From Pseudoduganella violaceinigra DSM 15887 (lineage in GTDB: Bacteria > Pseudomonadota > Gammaproteobacteria > Burkholderiales > Burkholderiaceae_D), in assembly GCF_000425385.1 (NCBI RefSeq), contig NZ_AUDI01000015.1, forward strand, positions 1 through 64,000: a stretch of 64,000 bases of DNA. Direction: 5' to 3'. The notes beneath the pieces are model-generated. The model was given only the letters and a program-made list of their open reading frames with translations, ran no database searches and had not been told where the DNA came from. How positions within the stretch are numbered: the stretch's first letter is position 1; each line of letters begins with the position of its first letter. Positions 9,448-18,191 of this stretch are shown here, in pieces. The position numbers were made by a program, and so were the translations under genes.

Positions 9448-10065
9448 TCAGGATTTGTCTTCGAATGCTTGCTTGTGCAGGTGCATGGGCAGCGAGCTAT
9501 CCCACGCCATGCGCTTGCGGTCGGGAGCTGGCTCGGTATCGGGCTGGCACTCAGTCATGGTCTGCATCGAGCGCTGCGCCAGTTCATGATACTGGTGCGT
9601 ACCCGATCCTTTCCAGTTCAATTCAGTGTCCGTCACTTCGCGCACGATGCGCGCGGGCGCGCCCAGCACCAGGCTGCGCGGGGGAATCTGCATGCCGGCC
9701 TTGACGAAGGCGGTGGCGCCGACGATGCTCTGCGCCCCGATCACGGCGTTGTCCATGATGACCGCGTTCATGCCGACCAGAGCGTTGCGGCCGATGCGGC
9801 AGCCGTGCAGCACGGCGCCATGGCCGATATGGCCGTCCTGCTCGACGACCGTATCGCCACCCGGGAAGCCGTGCATCACGCAGGTATCCTGCACATTGGC
9901 GCCTTCCTCCAGGATCAGGCGGCCGAAGTCGCCGCGCAGCGACGCCAGCGGCGCCACATAGCAGCGCGGGCCGACGATCACGTCGCCGATCAGCACCGCG
10001 CTCGGGTGTACGTAGGCGCTGGGGTGAACGACCGGCCGTACGCCGTTGATTTCATAACACGGCAT
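9448..10065 (-). CDS. paaY: Phenylacetate-pathway hexapeptide-repeat protein (PaaY, gamma-carbonic-anhydrase-like thioesterase)
   Basis: 205 residues with left-handed beta-helix hexapeptide repeats over about 10-150 (such as GANVQD, GHIGHGAVLHG, NALVGMNAVIMD). Metal-binding histidines are visible (H65-region MHGF and HIGHG). In E. coli, PaaY hydrolyses dead-end CoA thioesters of the pathway. The tail after about 165 is more variable. The start lies one base after the paaJ stop (TGA-C-ATG), so translation is probably coupled. Context inside the paa operon makes PaaY much more likely than a generic carbonic anhydrase homologue. Confidence 0.9.
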   Translation of the reverse strand: MPCYEINGVRPVVHPSAYVHPSAVLIGDVIVGPRCYVAPLASLRGDFGRLILEEGANVQDTCVMHGFPGGDTVVEQDGHIGHGAVLHGCRIGRNALVGMNAVIMDNAVIGAQSIVGATAFVKAGMQIPPRSLVLGAPARIVREVTDTELNWKGSGTHQYHELAQRSMQTMTECQPDTEPAPDRKRMAWDSSLPMHLHKQAFEDKS

Positions 10066-10066
10066 G

Positions 10067-11272
10067 TCAGACCCGCTCGATCACCAATGCGATGCCCTGG
10101 CCCACGCCGATGCACATGGTGCACAGCGCGTAGCGGCCGCCGCTGCGTTCGAGCTGGTTCAAGGCGGTCGTCACCAGGCGCGCACCGGATGCGCCCAGCG
10201 GATGGCCGATGGCGATGGCGCCGCCGTTCGGGTTGACGCGGGCGTCGCCGTCGGCCAGTCCCAGTTCGCGGGTCACGGCCAGCCCCTGCGCCGCGAAGGC
10301 CTCATTCAGTTCGATCACGTCCATCTGCTCGATGCTCAGGCCCAGCTGCGCCAGCAGCTTCTTGCTGGCTGGGGCCGGGCCGATGCCCATGATGCGCGGC
10401 GCGACGCCGGCGGTCGCCATGCCAAGCACCTTGGCGCGCGGCTTGAGACCGAATTTGTCGACGGCGGCGGCGGATGCCAGCAGCAGCGCACAGGCGCCGT
10501 CGTTGACGCCGGAAGCGTTGCCGGCGGTGACCGAGCCGTCCGGCTTGACCACGCCTTTCAGCTTGGCCAGCGCTTCCGGCGTGGTGTCCGGACGCGGATG
10601 CTCGTCGGTGTCGACGATCTTCGCATCGCCCTTCTTCTGGGCGATGGTGACCGGTACGATTTCGCCCTTGAAGAAGCCGGCGGCGTCGGCGGCCGCCCAG
10701 CGCTGCTGGCTGCGGATCGCGAAGGCGTCCTGGTCGGCGCGCGCCACCTTGTATTGCTCGGCCACGTTTTCCGCCGTCTCCGGCATGGAGTCGATGCCGT
10801 ACTGCGCCTTCATCAGGGGATTGACGAAGCGCCAGCCGATGGTGGTGTCCTCGATCTTTGCGCTGCGTGAAAACGCGCTGTCGGCCTTGCCCATCACGAA
10901 AGGCGCGCGGGTCATGCTTTCCACGCCGCCGGCGATCACCAGCTGCGCTTCGCCGGACTTGATGGCGCGCGCCGCGATGCCCACCGCGTCCAGCGAGGAG
11001 CCGCACAGGCGGTTAATCGTGTTGCCCGGCACTTCCACCGGCAGGCCGGCCAGCAGGCCCGCCATGCGGCCCACATTGCGGTTGTCCTCGCCGGCCCCGT
11101 TGGCGCAGCCGTAGTAGACGTCGTCCACCTGCTTCCAGTCCACGGAGGGATTGCGCGCGATCAGGGCCGCGATCGGAATCGCCGCCAGGTCGTCCGCCCG
11201 CACGCCGGCCAGTGCGCCGCCGTAGCGGCCGAATGGGGTGCGAACGGCGTCGCAGATGAATGCTTCGGTCAT
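10067..11272 (-). CDS. paaJ: 3-oxoadipyl-CoA / 3-oxo-5,6-dehydrosuberyl-CoA thiolase (PaaJ)
   Basis: A 401-residue thiolase. The acyl-accepting cysteine C90 (NRLCGSS), H357 (GHPLGASG) and the second cysteine C387 (MCIGVGQG) are all present. It should cleave 3-oxo-5,6-dehydrosuberyl-CoA and 3-oxoadipyl-CoA with CoA, releasing acetyl-CoA and finally succinyl-CoA. PcaF of the beta-ketoadipate route is nearly identical in sequence, but the position between paaK and paaY supports PaaJ. Single-base gaps separate it from both neighbours. Confidence 0.93.
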   Translation of the reverse strand: MTEAFICDAVRTPFGRYGGALAGVRADDLAAIPIAALIARNPSVDWKQVDDVYYGCANGAGEDNRNVGRMAGLLAGLPVEVPGNTINRLCGSSLDAVGIAARAIKSGEAQLVIAGGVESMTRAPFVMGKADSAFSRSAKIEDTTIGWRFVNPLMKAQYGIDSMPETAENVAEQYKVARADQDAFAIRSQQRWAAADAAGFFKGEIVPVTIAQKKGDAKIVDTDEHPRPDTTPEALAKLKGVVKPDGSVTAGNASGVNDGACALLLASAAAVDKFGLKPRAKVLGMATAGVAPRIMGIGPAPASKKLLAQLGLSIEQMDVIELNEAFAAQGLAVTRELGLADGDARVNPNGGAIAIGHPLGASGARLVTTALNQLERSGGRYALCTMCIGVGQGIALVIERV

Positions 11273-11273
11273 A

Positions 11274-12584
11274 TTATTCCTTTGGTCGTTTATCGATTAC
11301 TCGTTTGGCTTTGCCGGTGGCGGTACGCTCGATGCCGCCCGCGCCGAGCAGCGTGACGGTGGTGCTGACCCCGACATTGGTCTTGATGCGCTGCTCCAGT
11401 TCGCGCGCCGCATCGCCCGCCTCGGCGCGGGCCAGGCCGGCGCGCAGCTCGACCAGCACTTCCAGCTGGTCCAGGTGGCCGTCGCGGGTCACCACCAGCT
11501 GGTATTGCGGCTCCAGCTTGGGCAGCTTGCAAATCTGCTCCTCGATCTGGGTCGGGAACACGTTCACGCCGCGGATGATCAGCATATCGTCGGAGCGCCC
11601 GGTGATCTTGCCCATGCGGCGCATGGCGCGCGAAGTCGGCGGCAGCAGGCGTGTCAGGTCGCGCGTGCGGTAGCGGATCACCGGCATGGCTTCCTTGCTC
11701 AGGGAAGTGAACACCAGCTCGCCCTCTTCGCCGTCCGGCAGCACCTCGCCCGTTTCGGGATCGATGATCTCGGGGTAGAAATGGTCTTCCCAGATCACCG
11801 GGCCGTCCTTCGACTCGATGCACTCGCTGGCCACGCCCGGGCCGATCACTTCCGACAGGCCGTAGATGTCGACGGCGTCGATGCCGGCGCGCCGCTCGAT
11901 TTCGCCGCGCATGGCATTGGTCCACGGCTCGGCGCCGAAGATGCCGACTTGCAGCGAAGACTTGGCGCAGTCCAGGCCCTGGCGCTGGAACTCCTCGACG
12001 ATATTCAGCATGTACGACGGCGTGACCATGATGATCGAGGGCTTGAAGTCCTGGATCAGCTGCACCTGCTTTTCGGTCTGGCCGCCCGACATGGGGATCA
12101 CGGTGCAGCCCAGGCGCTCGGCACCGTAGTGCGCGCCAAGGCCGCCGGTGAACAGGCCGTAGCCGTAGGAGATGTGCACCATGTCGCCCGCGCGGCCGCC
12201 GGCGGCGCGAATGGAGCGCGCCACCATGTCGGCCCACATGTCGACGTCATTCTGCGTGTAGCCCACCACGGTAGGCTTGCCGGTGGTGCCGCTGGAGGCG
12301 TGCACGCGCACCACCTTCTCGCGCGGCACGGCGAACAGGCCGAATGGGTAGTTCTCGCGCAGGGTCTTCTTGTCCGTGAACGGGAACCTGGCCAGGTCGG
12401 ACAGCGACTTCAGGTCGCTGGGATGGACACCCTTTTCGTCAAAGGCCTTGCGATAATGCGCAATGTTCTCGTAAGCGTGCATCAGCGACCATTTCAGGCG
12501 CTCCAGCTGGAGCGCCTGCAGTTCGTCGCGGCTGGCGCGCTCGATCGGCTCCAGGTCGGAAGGGGCGGGAATGCGTTGGACCAT
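11274..12584 (-). CDS. paaK: Phenylacetate-CoA ligase (PaaK)
   Basis: An AMP-forming ligase of 436 residues from the ATG at 12584, chosen because GGAGGT lies seven bases upstream; an ATG at 12602 would overlap that Shine-Dalgarno. The phosphate-binding loop SSGTTGKPT (97-105) is typical of the phenylacetate-CoA ligase branch. Motifs YGYGLFTGG and DIYGLSEVIGPG follow, and a small C-terminal domain carries the adenylation-cycle lysine region. It converts phenylacetate, ATP and CoA to phenylacetyl-CoA, the entry reaction of the pathway and the step producing the PaaX effector. Confidence 0.95.
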   Translation of the reverse strand: MVQRIPAPSDLEPIERASRDELQALQLERLKWSLMHAYENIAHYRKAFDEKGVHPSDLKSLSDLARFPFTDKKTLRENYPFGLFAVPREKVVRVHASSGTTGKPTVVGYTQNDVDMWADMVARSIRAAGGRAGDMVHISYGYGLFTGGLGAHYGAERLGCTVIPMSGGQTEKQVQLIQDFKPSIIMVTPSYMLNIVEEFQRQGLDCAKSSLQVGIFGAEPWTNAMRGEIERRAGIDAVDIYGLSEVIGPGVASECIESKDGPVIWEDHFYPEIIDPETGEVLPDGEEGELVFTSLSKEAMPVIRYRTRDLTRLLPPTSRAMRRMGKITGRSDDMLIIRGVNVFPTQIEEQICKLPKLEPQYQLVVTRDGHLDQLEVLVELRAGLARAEAGDAARELEQRIKTNVGVSTTVTLLGAGGIERTATGKAKRVIDKRPKE

Positions 12585-12602
12585 CGGTGCTACCTCCATC
12601 AA

Positions 12603-13049
12603 CTAGCTATGGGTTGGAACCACCTCTCCGGCCACGCGATGCGATTTGCCGCGGAAAGTGGCGATCATCTTGCCCTCCTGGTTGGTGACGTTGACATCGT
12701 AGATGCCGGTCTTGCCCGCCAGCGTGCGTTCGATCGCCTCCGCCGTCAGCAAGTCGTCCAACCGCCCGGGGGCGAGGTAGTCGATCGTGCAGCCCGCGCC
12801 TACCGTCGTGTGGTTATGGCTGTTGCACGCGAATGCGAAAGCACTATCCGCCAACGCAAAGATAAAGCCACCGTGGCAGGTCTGGTGCCCGTTCAGCATA
12901 TCGCTCCGCACCGGCATGCTCATGCGCGCATAGCCGGGGCGGATTTCCACCAACGTCATGCCCAGCCCCTGGCTGGCGGGATCGCGCGCGAACATCGCCG
13001 CGCCGGCCGCCTCGGCCAGGGCCTGTGGATTCGTCTTCGGGTTATGCAT
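12603..13049 (-). CDS. paaI: Hydroxyphenylacetyl-CoA thioesterase (PaaI)
   Basis: A 148-residue hotdog-fold thioesterase. The reading frame is open much further upstream, but the family begins at the ATG at 13049. Everything before that lies inside paaH in another frame. The motif NGHQTCHGGFIFALADSAF contains the HGG and catalytic Asp region of PaaI thioesterases. PaaI removes CoA from stalled ring-hydroxylated intermediates, recycling CoA. The gene overlaps the end of paaH by 8 bases and lies 18 bases before paaK. Confidence 0.92.
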   Translation of the reverse strand: MHNPKTNPQALAEAAGAAMFARDPASQGLGMTLVEIRPGYARMSMPVRSDMLNGHQTCHGGFIFALADSAFAFACNSHNHTTVGAGCTIDYLAPGRLDDLLTAEAIERTLAGKTGIYDVNVTNQEGKMIATFRGKSHRVAGEVVPTHS

Positions 13050-14595
13050 GGATCCTGGCCCCGCTCTGTTGGCGCCGGCGCAGCAGGGGCGACACGCGGT
13101 AGCGGTCTTCGCCGTAGCTGCCCGCCATGTTTTCCAGCACGCCCACAATGTGCTGGACACCCACCATGTCCGCCCAGGCCAGCGGGCCGCGCGGATAGTT
13201 GACACCCTTCTGCATCGCCACGTCGGCCGCCTGCGCGCTGCACACGCCCTGGTTGACGGCATCGGCGGCCTCGTTGGCCAGCATGGCGACCGTGCGCATC
13301 ACGGCCAGGCCGGGCACGTCGTCCAAGCGGGTCACGGTGAAGCCGGCCGCCTGGAACATGCCGACGGCGGCCGTCATGGCGCGCGGGCTGCACTGGTCCG
13401 AACAGGCGATGGCGATGCGCGGCGAAGTACCGTAATCGAATACCAGGTCGTACACCACCATATCGTCATGCTTGTCGTCGCGCGCACGCTGCGTGGCGGT
13501 GCGGCCGTCGGTCAGGTAGATGGCGGCGCCGTTGCAATGGAAAGCCGGCGCTTCGGACGAGCGGTGGCCTTCCGCCGAATTGCGTTTGGTGACCGCCACA
13601 CCGCGCGCCTTCAGGCGCTCGATGATCGCTGTCGCCACGGCAGTGTGGCCGCCCGGCTCGAAGCTATAGCCGATGTATTCAGGCACCGGCTGCGGCGCTT
13701 CAGCGAGCGGCTGCGGCGCCGTGGCGCCTTCACCGTATTCGTAGAAGCCGCGGCCGGATTTGCGGCCCAGGAAGCCGGCATTCACCATTTCCTGCTGCAG
13801 CACGGAAGGCGTGAAGCGCGGATCGTTGTAGTAGGCGCGGAACACCGATTCGGTGACGGAGTAGTTCACGTCGTGGCCGATCAGGTCCATCAATTCAAAT
13901 GGCCCCATGCGGAAGCCGCCGCCTTCGCGCAGCACGGCGTCGATGGTGGCGGCATCCGCGGCCTGTTCGTTGAGCAGGCGCCAGCCTTCCGCGTAGTAGG
14001 GACGCGCCACGCGGTTGACGATGAAGCCCGGCGTGGATTTGGCGTGCACCGGGTGCTTGCCCCAGGCGATGGCGGTGTCGTACACGGTGTCAGCCACCTC
14101 GCGGCCGGTCGCCAGGCCGCTGATCACTTCCACCAGCGCCATCAAGGGAACCGGGTTAAAGAAGTGCATGCCCACCAGGCGCCGCGGCAGGCGCAGCTTG
14201 GCGGCGATGGCGGTGACGGAAATCGAGGAGGTGTTGGTGGCGAGGATGGCGTCGTCGGCGACGATGGCTTCCAGATCGGCGAACAGGCTGCGCTTGACGT
14301 CCAGGTTTTCGACGATCGCTTCGACCGCCAGCGTCGCGTCGGCCACGTCGGACAGGCTGGCGACGGCGTGCAGGCGGGCGCGCGCGGCATCGGCATCGGC
14401 GGCGGACATCTTGCCCTTTTCAACCAGCTTGCCGTACACCTTGCCGATATCGGCGATCGCCTTGTCCACCGCTTCCGCGCGGGTGTCGAACAGCTTCACG
14501 GTATAGCCGGAAGCCGCCGCGACCTGCGCGATGCCTGAGCCCATCGCTCCGCTGCCGATGACGGCAACGACACTGCCTAGCGCCAGAGCCGCCAT
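13042..14595 (-). CDS. paaH: 3-hydroxyadipyl-CoA dehydrogenase (PaaH)
   Basis: 517 residues with an N-terminal Rossmann motif (VIGSGAMGSG, about 13-22) and two successive 3-hydroxyacyl-CoA dehydrogenase C-terminal domains. These span about 190-285 and 395-500, and the duplicated C-terminal domain is typical of PaaH. It oxidises 3-hydroxyadipyl-CoA to 3-oxoadipyl-CoA with NAD+. HFFNPVP with the catalytic histidine region lies near 140-150. It starts two bases after the paaG stop. Confidence 0.93.
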   Translation of the reverse strand: MAALALGSVVAVIGSGAMGSGIAQVAAASGYTVKLFDTRAEAVDKAIADIGKVYGKLVEKGKMSAADADAARARLHAVASLSDVADATLAVEAIVENLDVKRSLFADLEAIVADDAILATNTSSISVTAIAAKLRLPRRLVGMHFFNPVPLMALVEVISGLATGREVADTVYDTAIAWGKHPVHAKSTPGFIVNRVARPYYAEGWRLLNEQAADAATIDAVLREGGGFRMGPFELMDLIGHDVNYSVTESVFRAYYNDPRFTPSVLQQEMVNAGFLGRKSGRGFYEYGEGATAPQPLAEAPQPVPEYIGYSFEPGGHTAVATAIIERLKARGVAVTKRNSAEGHRSSEAPAFHCNGAAIYLTDGRTATQRARDDKHDDMVVYDLVFDYGTSPRIAIACSDQCSPRAMTAAVGMFQAAGFTVTRLDDVPGLAVMRTVAMLANEAADAVNQGVCSAQAADVAMQKGVNYPRGPLAWADMVGVQHIVGVLENMAGSYGEDRYRVSPLLRRRQQSGARIHA

Positions 14596-14597
14596 GC

Positions 14598-15389
14598 TTA
14601 TTCCCCTTTGAAGTTTGGAGCGCGCTTGTTGATGAAGGCATCCACGCCTTCGCGGTAGTCGTGGCTGTAACCAAGCTCGCGCATCATTTCGCCTTCCAGT
14701 TTCAGCTGCTCTGGCAAGGTGTTGTCGTAGCTGGCGCGCAGCGCGTGCTTGGTGAAGGCCAGGCCCTTGGTCGGGGCGGTGGCGAAATGCTTTGCCATGG
14801 CCATGGCTTCATTCATCAGTTCTTCGTCCGGAACCGCTTTCCAGATCAGGCCCCATTGTTCGGCGCGTTCGGCCGACAGCTTTTCGCCCAGCATGGCCAG
14901 GCCGCTGGCGCGCGCATGGCCGATCAGGCGCGGCAGGTGCCAGGTGCCGCCGGTGTCCGGGATCAGGCCCAGTTTGCAGAAGGCTTCGATGAAGCTGGCG
15001 GATTTGGCAGCCAGCACGATGTCGCAGGCCAGGGCCAGGTTGGCACCGGCGCCGGCGGCCACGCCGTTCACGGCGCAGATGACCGGCAGCGGCAGTTCGC
15101 GCAGCGCCAGCACCAGCGGGGCGTAGAATTTTTCGACGGATTCGCCGAGGTCGACGGCGTCGCCGCCCGGGGCGACGGCGCGGTCGCCCAGGTCCTGGCC
15201 GGCGCAGAAGCCGCGGCCGGCACCGGTCAATACCAGTACGCGCACGGATTTGTCGGCGCGCAGCTGGGACAAGGCTTCGCGTACTTCCAGGTGCATGGCC
15301 TGGGTGAAGCTGTTCAACTTGTCGGGACGGTTCAGGGTCAGGGTGGCGACGCCTTCCGCGATTTCAAATTTGATGCTTTCGTAGCTCAA
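14598..15389 (-). CDS. paaG: 2-(1,2-epoxy-1,2-dihydrophenyl)acetyl-CoA isomerase (PaaG)
   Basis: A 263-residue crotonase-fold protein. Segments GRGFCAGQDLGDR, ICAVNGVAAGAGANLA and KLGLIPDTGGTWHLPR match PaaG rather than PaaF: the GQDL and the GLIPD acidic residue are the PaaG hallmarks. It isomerises ring-epoxide-CoA to oxepin-CoA and also shifts a double bond later in the pathway. It is the only crotonase in the cluster. It is separated from paaE by 117 bases holding a palindromic repeat. AAAAGGAGA precedes its ATG at good spacing. Confidence 0.93.
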   Translation of the reverse strand: MSYESIKFEIAEGVATLTLNRPDKLNSFTQAMHLEVREALSQLRADKSVRVLVLTGAGRGFCAGQDLGDRAVAPGGDAVDLGESVEKFYAPLVLALRELPLPVICAVNGVAAGAGANLALACDIVLAAKSASFIEAFCKLGLIPDTGGTWHLPRLIGHARASGLAMLGEKLSAERAEQWGLIWKAVPDEELMNEAMAMAKHFATAPTKGLAFTKHALRASYDNTLPEQLKLEGEMMRELGYSHDYREGVDAFINKRAPNFKGE

Positions 15390-15406
15390 TTCTTGTCTCC
15401 TTTTAG

Positions 15407-15506
15407 AACCGGTACAGCGGTGTCAGACCCACAGGGTCGGACACCGATACGCGGCGGTCGCAGGCCAAGTGTCTGACCCTGCGGGTCTGACACTGACGTG
15501 CCGGTT
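15407..15506. repeat. Nested palindromic repeat element inside the paa operon
   Basis: Outer arms AACCGG (15407-15412) and CCGGTT (15501-15506) enclose two near-identical palindromes, 15419-15445 and 15468-15494. Each is built from GTGTC-x-GACCC and GGGTC-x-GACAC arms. The two units are arranged like the paired palindromes of REP/BIME elements. The element lies entirely between paaG and paaE. In RNA it could form two strong stem-loops that change relative expression of the upstream and downstream halves of the operon. That role is inference. Confidence 0.7.
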
Positions 15507-16583
15507 TTATTCAGCCTGGTCGAAATCGACGATCACTTTATCCGTGACCGGGAACGCCTGGCAGCTCAATACGAAGCCGCGCGCGATCTCGTAATCTTCC
15601 AGCGCATAGTTGACATCCATGTCCACCTTGCCTTCCACCATCTTGCAGCGGCAGGTGGAGCATACGCCGCCTTTGCAGGAGTAGCGCATATCCAGCCCCG
15701 CGCGCAAACCCGCATCGAGAATCGACTCCTTGTCCTTCTCCATGGTGAACGAGGCCGCATTGCCGTCCATGATGACCGTCACTTCGGTCAGGTGAGGCGC
15801 CGCGTCGGCCTGTACGCGCGGCTTGTGCTGGTGCTTCGGAATGCTGGCCGCGAACAATTCAACCTTGATGTTCGGCTTCGGCATGCCCGCCTCCTGCAGC
15901 GCAGCCGAAACGCCCAGCATCATGTCTTCCGGGCCGCAGATGAAGGCCGTATCGTAATCCTCGATATCGATCCAGTGCTGCAGGAACTGCTCGGTCTTTT
16001 CCTTGGTGATGCGGCCGTTGAACAGTTCAATGTCCTGCTGCTCGCGCGACATCACGTAGACGATGTTCAGGCGCTCCAGGTAGGCATCCTTCAGCTCCAT
16101 CAGTTCCGTCTTGAAGATCACCGACGACGAAGCGCGATTGCCGTAGAACAGCGTGAAGCGGCTGGCCGGCTCCGTCAGCAGCGTGGTCTTGATGATCGAC
16201 AGGATGGGTGTGATGCCGCTGCCGGCCGCGAAAGCCAGGTAGTTCCTGCGCTGCGCAGCGTCCAGCGGCACGTTGAAGTGGCCCATCGGCGGCATCACTT
16301 CGATCGTCGCGCCGGGCTTCAGGGAATCATTGGCCCAGGTCGAGAACATGCCGCCTGGCGTGCGCTTGATCGCCACGCGCAACGCGCCGTCCTGCACGGC
16401 GGAGCAGATCGAGTAGGAGCGGCGTACGTCTTCATTGTCGATGCTGGTGCGCAGCGTCAGGTGCTGGCCTTGCTGGTATTTGAAGCTGTCCTGCAGTTCG
16501 GCAGGCACGCTGAAGGTGACAGCGATGCAGTCGCGGGTCTCCTGCTGCACCTTGGCGACGGACAGTGGAAAGAATTTGCTCAT
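15507..16583 (-). CDS. paaE: Phenylacetyl-CoA epoxidase reductase subunit (PaaE)
   Basis: 358 residues from the ATG at 16583, which lies four bases after the paaD stop; the frame is open further upstream inside paaD. An FAD-binding ferredoxin-reductase domain (about 1-105, with the RxYS-type RRSYSICS motif), an NAD(P)-binding domain (about 110-240) and a plant-type [2Fe-2S] ferredoxin domain at the C terminus are visible. The cluster ligands lie in SCKGGVCSTCRCKM plus a later cysteine in LSCQAF. It passes electrons from NADPH to the PaaA diiron centre. Confidence 0.95.
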   Translation of the reverse strand: MSKFFPLSVAKVQQETRDCIAVTFSVPAELQDSFKYQQGQHLTLRTSIDNEDVRRSYSICSAVQDGALRVAIKRTPGGMFSTWANDSLKPGATIEVMPPMGHFNVPLDAAQRRNYLAFAAGSGITPILSIIKTTLLTEPASRFTLFYGNRASSSVIFKTELMELKDAYLERLNIVYVMSREQQDIELFNGRITKEKTEQFLQHWIDIEDYDTAFICGPEDMMLGVSAALQEAGMPKPNIKVELFAASIPKHQHKPRVQADAAPHLTEVTVIMDGNAASFTMEKDKESILDAGLRAGLDMRYSCKGGVCSTCRCKMVEGKVDMDVNYALEDYEIARGFVLSCQAFPVTDKVIVDFDQAE

Positions 16584-16587
16584 ATTG

Positions 16588-17133
16588 TCAGTGGCACTTG
16601 AAGTAGTCAAAGGGCTCGCGGCAATCCCGGCACTTGTACAGGGCCTTGCAGGGCGTGGAGCCGAACTGGCTGGTGATTTCGGTGTGGCTGGAGCCGCAGT
16701 GCGGGCAAACAACGTTGGGCGCGGGCACTGCGCCGCGCGCCACGCCAGCGCGCAACGGATCGAGCGGCGCGGCCGCTGCGCGCGGCGTGCGCAAGCCGCT
16801 GATGTCGATCACCTTCTGCGCCGGCGGCGCGATGCCGTAGCCTTTCAGCTTGGCCTTGCCGGAATCGCTCATCCAGTCGGTCGTCCAGGCGGGCGACAGG
16901 CGGGTGATGATGTCGACCTGGCCGATGCCCGCGTCCTTCAGGGCGCCTTGCACGGCGTCGGAAATCACCTGCATGGCCGGGCAGCCGGAATAGGTCGGCG
17001 TAATGGTCACCGCGCACGACGATGGGCCGGTGACCTGCACATCGCGCACGATGCCAAGATCCACCACCGAGATCACCGGGATCTCGGGGTCCGACACCTG
17101 CTCCAGCAGGGACCATACGCGCGCCGCGTCCAT
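16588..17133 (-). CDS. paaD: Phenylacetyl-CoA epoxidase assembly protein (PaaD)
   Basis: 181 residues from an ATG sharing one base with the paaC stop (TAATG). It has an N-terminal MIP18/SufT-like (DUF59) domain (about 1-90, DPEIPVISVVDLG and TYSGCPAM). The C-terminal zinc-ribbon-like region contains CPHCGS, CKALYKC and CRDC. PaaD is thought to help mature the iron centres of the epoxidase. The whole upstream open frame lies in paaC and is not part of the protein. Confidence 0.93.
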   Translation of the reverse strand: MDAARVWSLLEQVSDPEIPVISVVDLGIVRDVQVTGPSSCAVTITPTYSGCPAMQVISDAVQGALKDAGIGQVDIITRLSPAWTTDWMSDSGKAKLKGYGIAPPAQKVIDISGLRTPRAAAAPLDPLRAGVARGAVPAPNVVCPHCGSSHTEITSQFGSTPCKALYKCRDCREPFDYFKCH

Positions 17134-17885
17134 TACCACTCCGAACCAGGATAAGCGCGCTGCAGGAACTGCATCTCGGCCAGCAGGTAGCCCAGGTGCT
17201 CGGAATGGCGCCCTTGCTTGCCGCCCTTCTGCATCCACGCATCGGCCGGAGGCATGGTCAGCGTCGCCTCGCCGAGAATATCCGACACATGCGACAACCA
17301 CTGCTCGCGCAGCATGGCAGCCGGCGGCGCCACCCCTTCTGCTGCCATGGCCTCGTCCACCGCGTCGTAATTGAACACTTCGCCGGTGTACATCCACAGC
17401 TCGTCCACCGCGGTCTGGGTGAACTGGCGGGAGACATCGGTGCCGTCGCCCAGGCGCACGATCAGGTCGCCGCTGCGGCGCAAGTGGTAGGTCACCTCCT
17501 TCAAGGACTTCTCGGCAATCTCCGCAATGCGCGGGTCGCTGCATTGGGTCAGCGCGCCGATCAGGAAGTAATGCCAGGTGTCGAAGAAGAACTGGCGCAC
17601 CAGCGTGTGCGCATAGTTCCCGTTCGGCTGCTCCACCAGCAGCACGTTTTTGTAATCATGCGCATCGCGCAGGAAAGCCAGCTTGTCCTCGTCGCGTCCC
17701 GCGCCTTCCAGTTCGGCGGCGTAGGTGTACCACATGCGGGTCTGGCCCAGCAGGTCCAGCGACACATTGGACAGCGCCATATCCTCTTCCAGCGCCGGGC
17801 CTTTGCCGCACAATTCGCACAGGCGCTGGCTCAGCACCATGGCGTTATCGCCCAGGCGCAGCAGGTAATTGACCTTGTTATCCAT
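17133..17885 (-). CDS. paaC: Phenylacetyl-CoA epoxidase structural subunit (PaaC)
   Basis: 250 residues, the ferritin-like partner of PaaA that lacks a functional diiron site and stabilises the catalytic subunit. Segments such as LRLGDNAMVLSQRLCEL, DMALSNVSLDLLGQ and EVTYHLRRSGDLIVRLGDG are characteristic. It is 10 bases downstream of paaB and overlaps paaD by one base. Length fits the family. Confidence 0.95.
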   Translation of the reverse strand: MDNKVNYLLRLGDNAMVLSQRLCELCGKGPALEEDMALSNVSLDLLGQTRMWYTYAAELEGAGRDEDKLAFLRDAHDYKNVLLVEQPNGNYAHTLVRQFFFDTWHYFLIGALTQCSDPRIAEIAEKSLKEVTYHLRRSGDLIVRLGDGTDVSRQFTQTAVDELWMYTGEVFNYDAVDEAMAAEGVAPPAAMLREQWLSHVSDILGEATLTMPPADAWMQKGGKQGRHSEHLGYLLAEMQFLQRAYPGSEW

Positions 17886-17895
17886 GGCGGCGGCC

Positions 17896-18180
17896 TTACA
17901 GGTTCTTCACTTCTTCCGGCATCGGGAAGAAGGTCGGGTGGCGGTACACCTTGCTGTTGGAAGGCTCGAACAGCGGGCCCTTGTCGGCCGGTGCGCTGGC
18001 GACGATGTCCGATGCGCGCACCACCCAGATGCTGACGCCTTCATTGCGGCGCGTGTAGACGTCGCGCGCATTATTGACCGCCATCTCCGCATCCGGCGCA
18101 TGCAGGCTGCCCACATGCTTGTGCGCCAGCCCGTGCTGGCTGCGGATGAACACTTCCCACAAAGGCCATTCTTTGCTCAT
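17896..18180 (-). CDS. paaB: Phenylacetyl-CoA epoxidase subunit PaaB
   Basis: 94 residues from the ATG at 18180, preceded by GAGGAGA. The open frame continues upstream inside paaA but the conserved PaaB sequence begins at MSKEWPLWEVF. Motifs FIRSQHGLAHKHVGSLHA and NARDVYTRRNEG are diagnostic. PaaB links PaaAC dimers in the monooxygenase complex. It sits 11 bases after paaA and 10 before paaC. Confidence 0.95.
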   Translation of the reverse strand: MSKEWPLWEVFIRSQHGLAHKHVGSLHAPDAEMAVNNARDVYTRRNEGVSIWVVRASDIVASAPADKGPLFEPSNSKVYRHPTFFPMPEEVKNL

Positions 18181-18191
18181 CTTGTCTCCTC

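Noticed and set aside
11238..13202. A 654-codon plus-strand frame across paaK and paaI
   Set aside because: Antisense to well-conserved paa genes; no family resemblance.
12603..13262. A longer version of PaaI starting at 13262
   Set aside because: The extra 71 residues are an out-of-frame reading of paaH; conserved PaaI sequence starts at the ATG at 13049.
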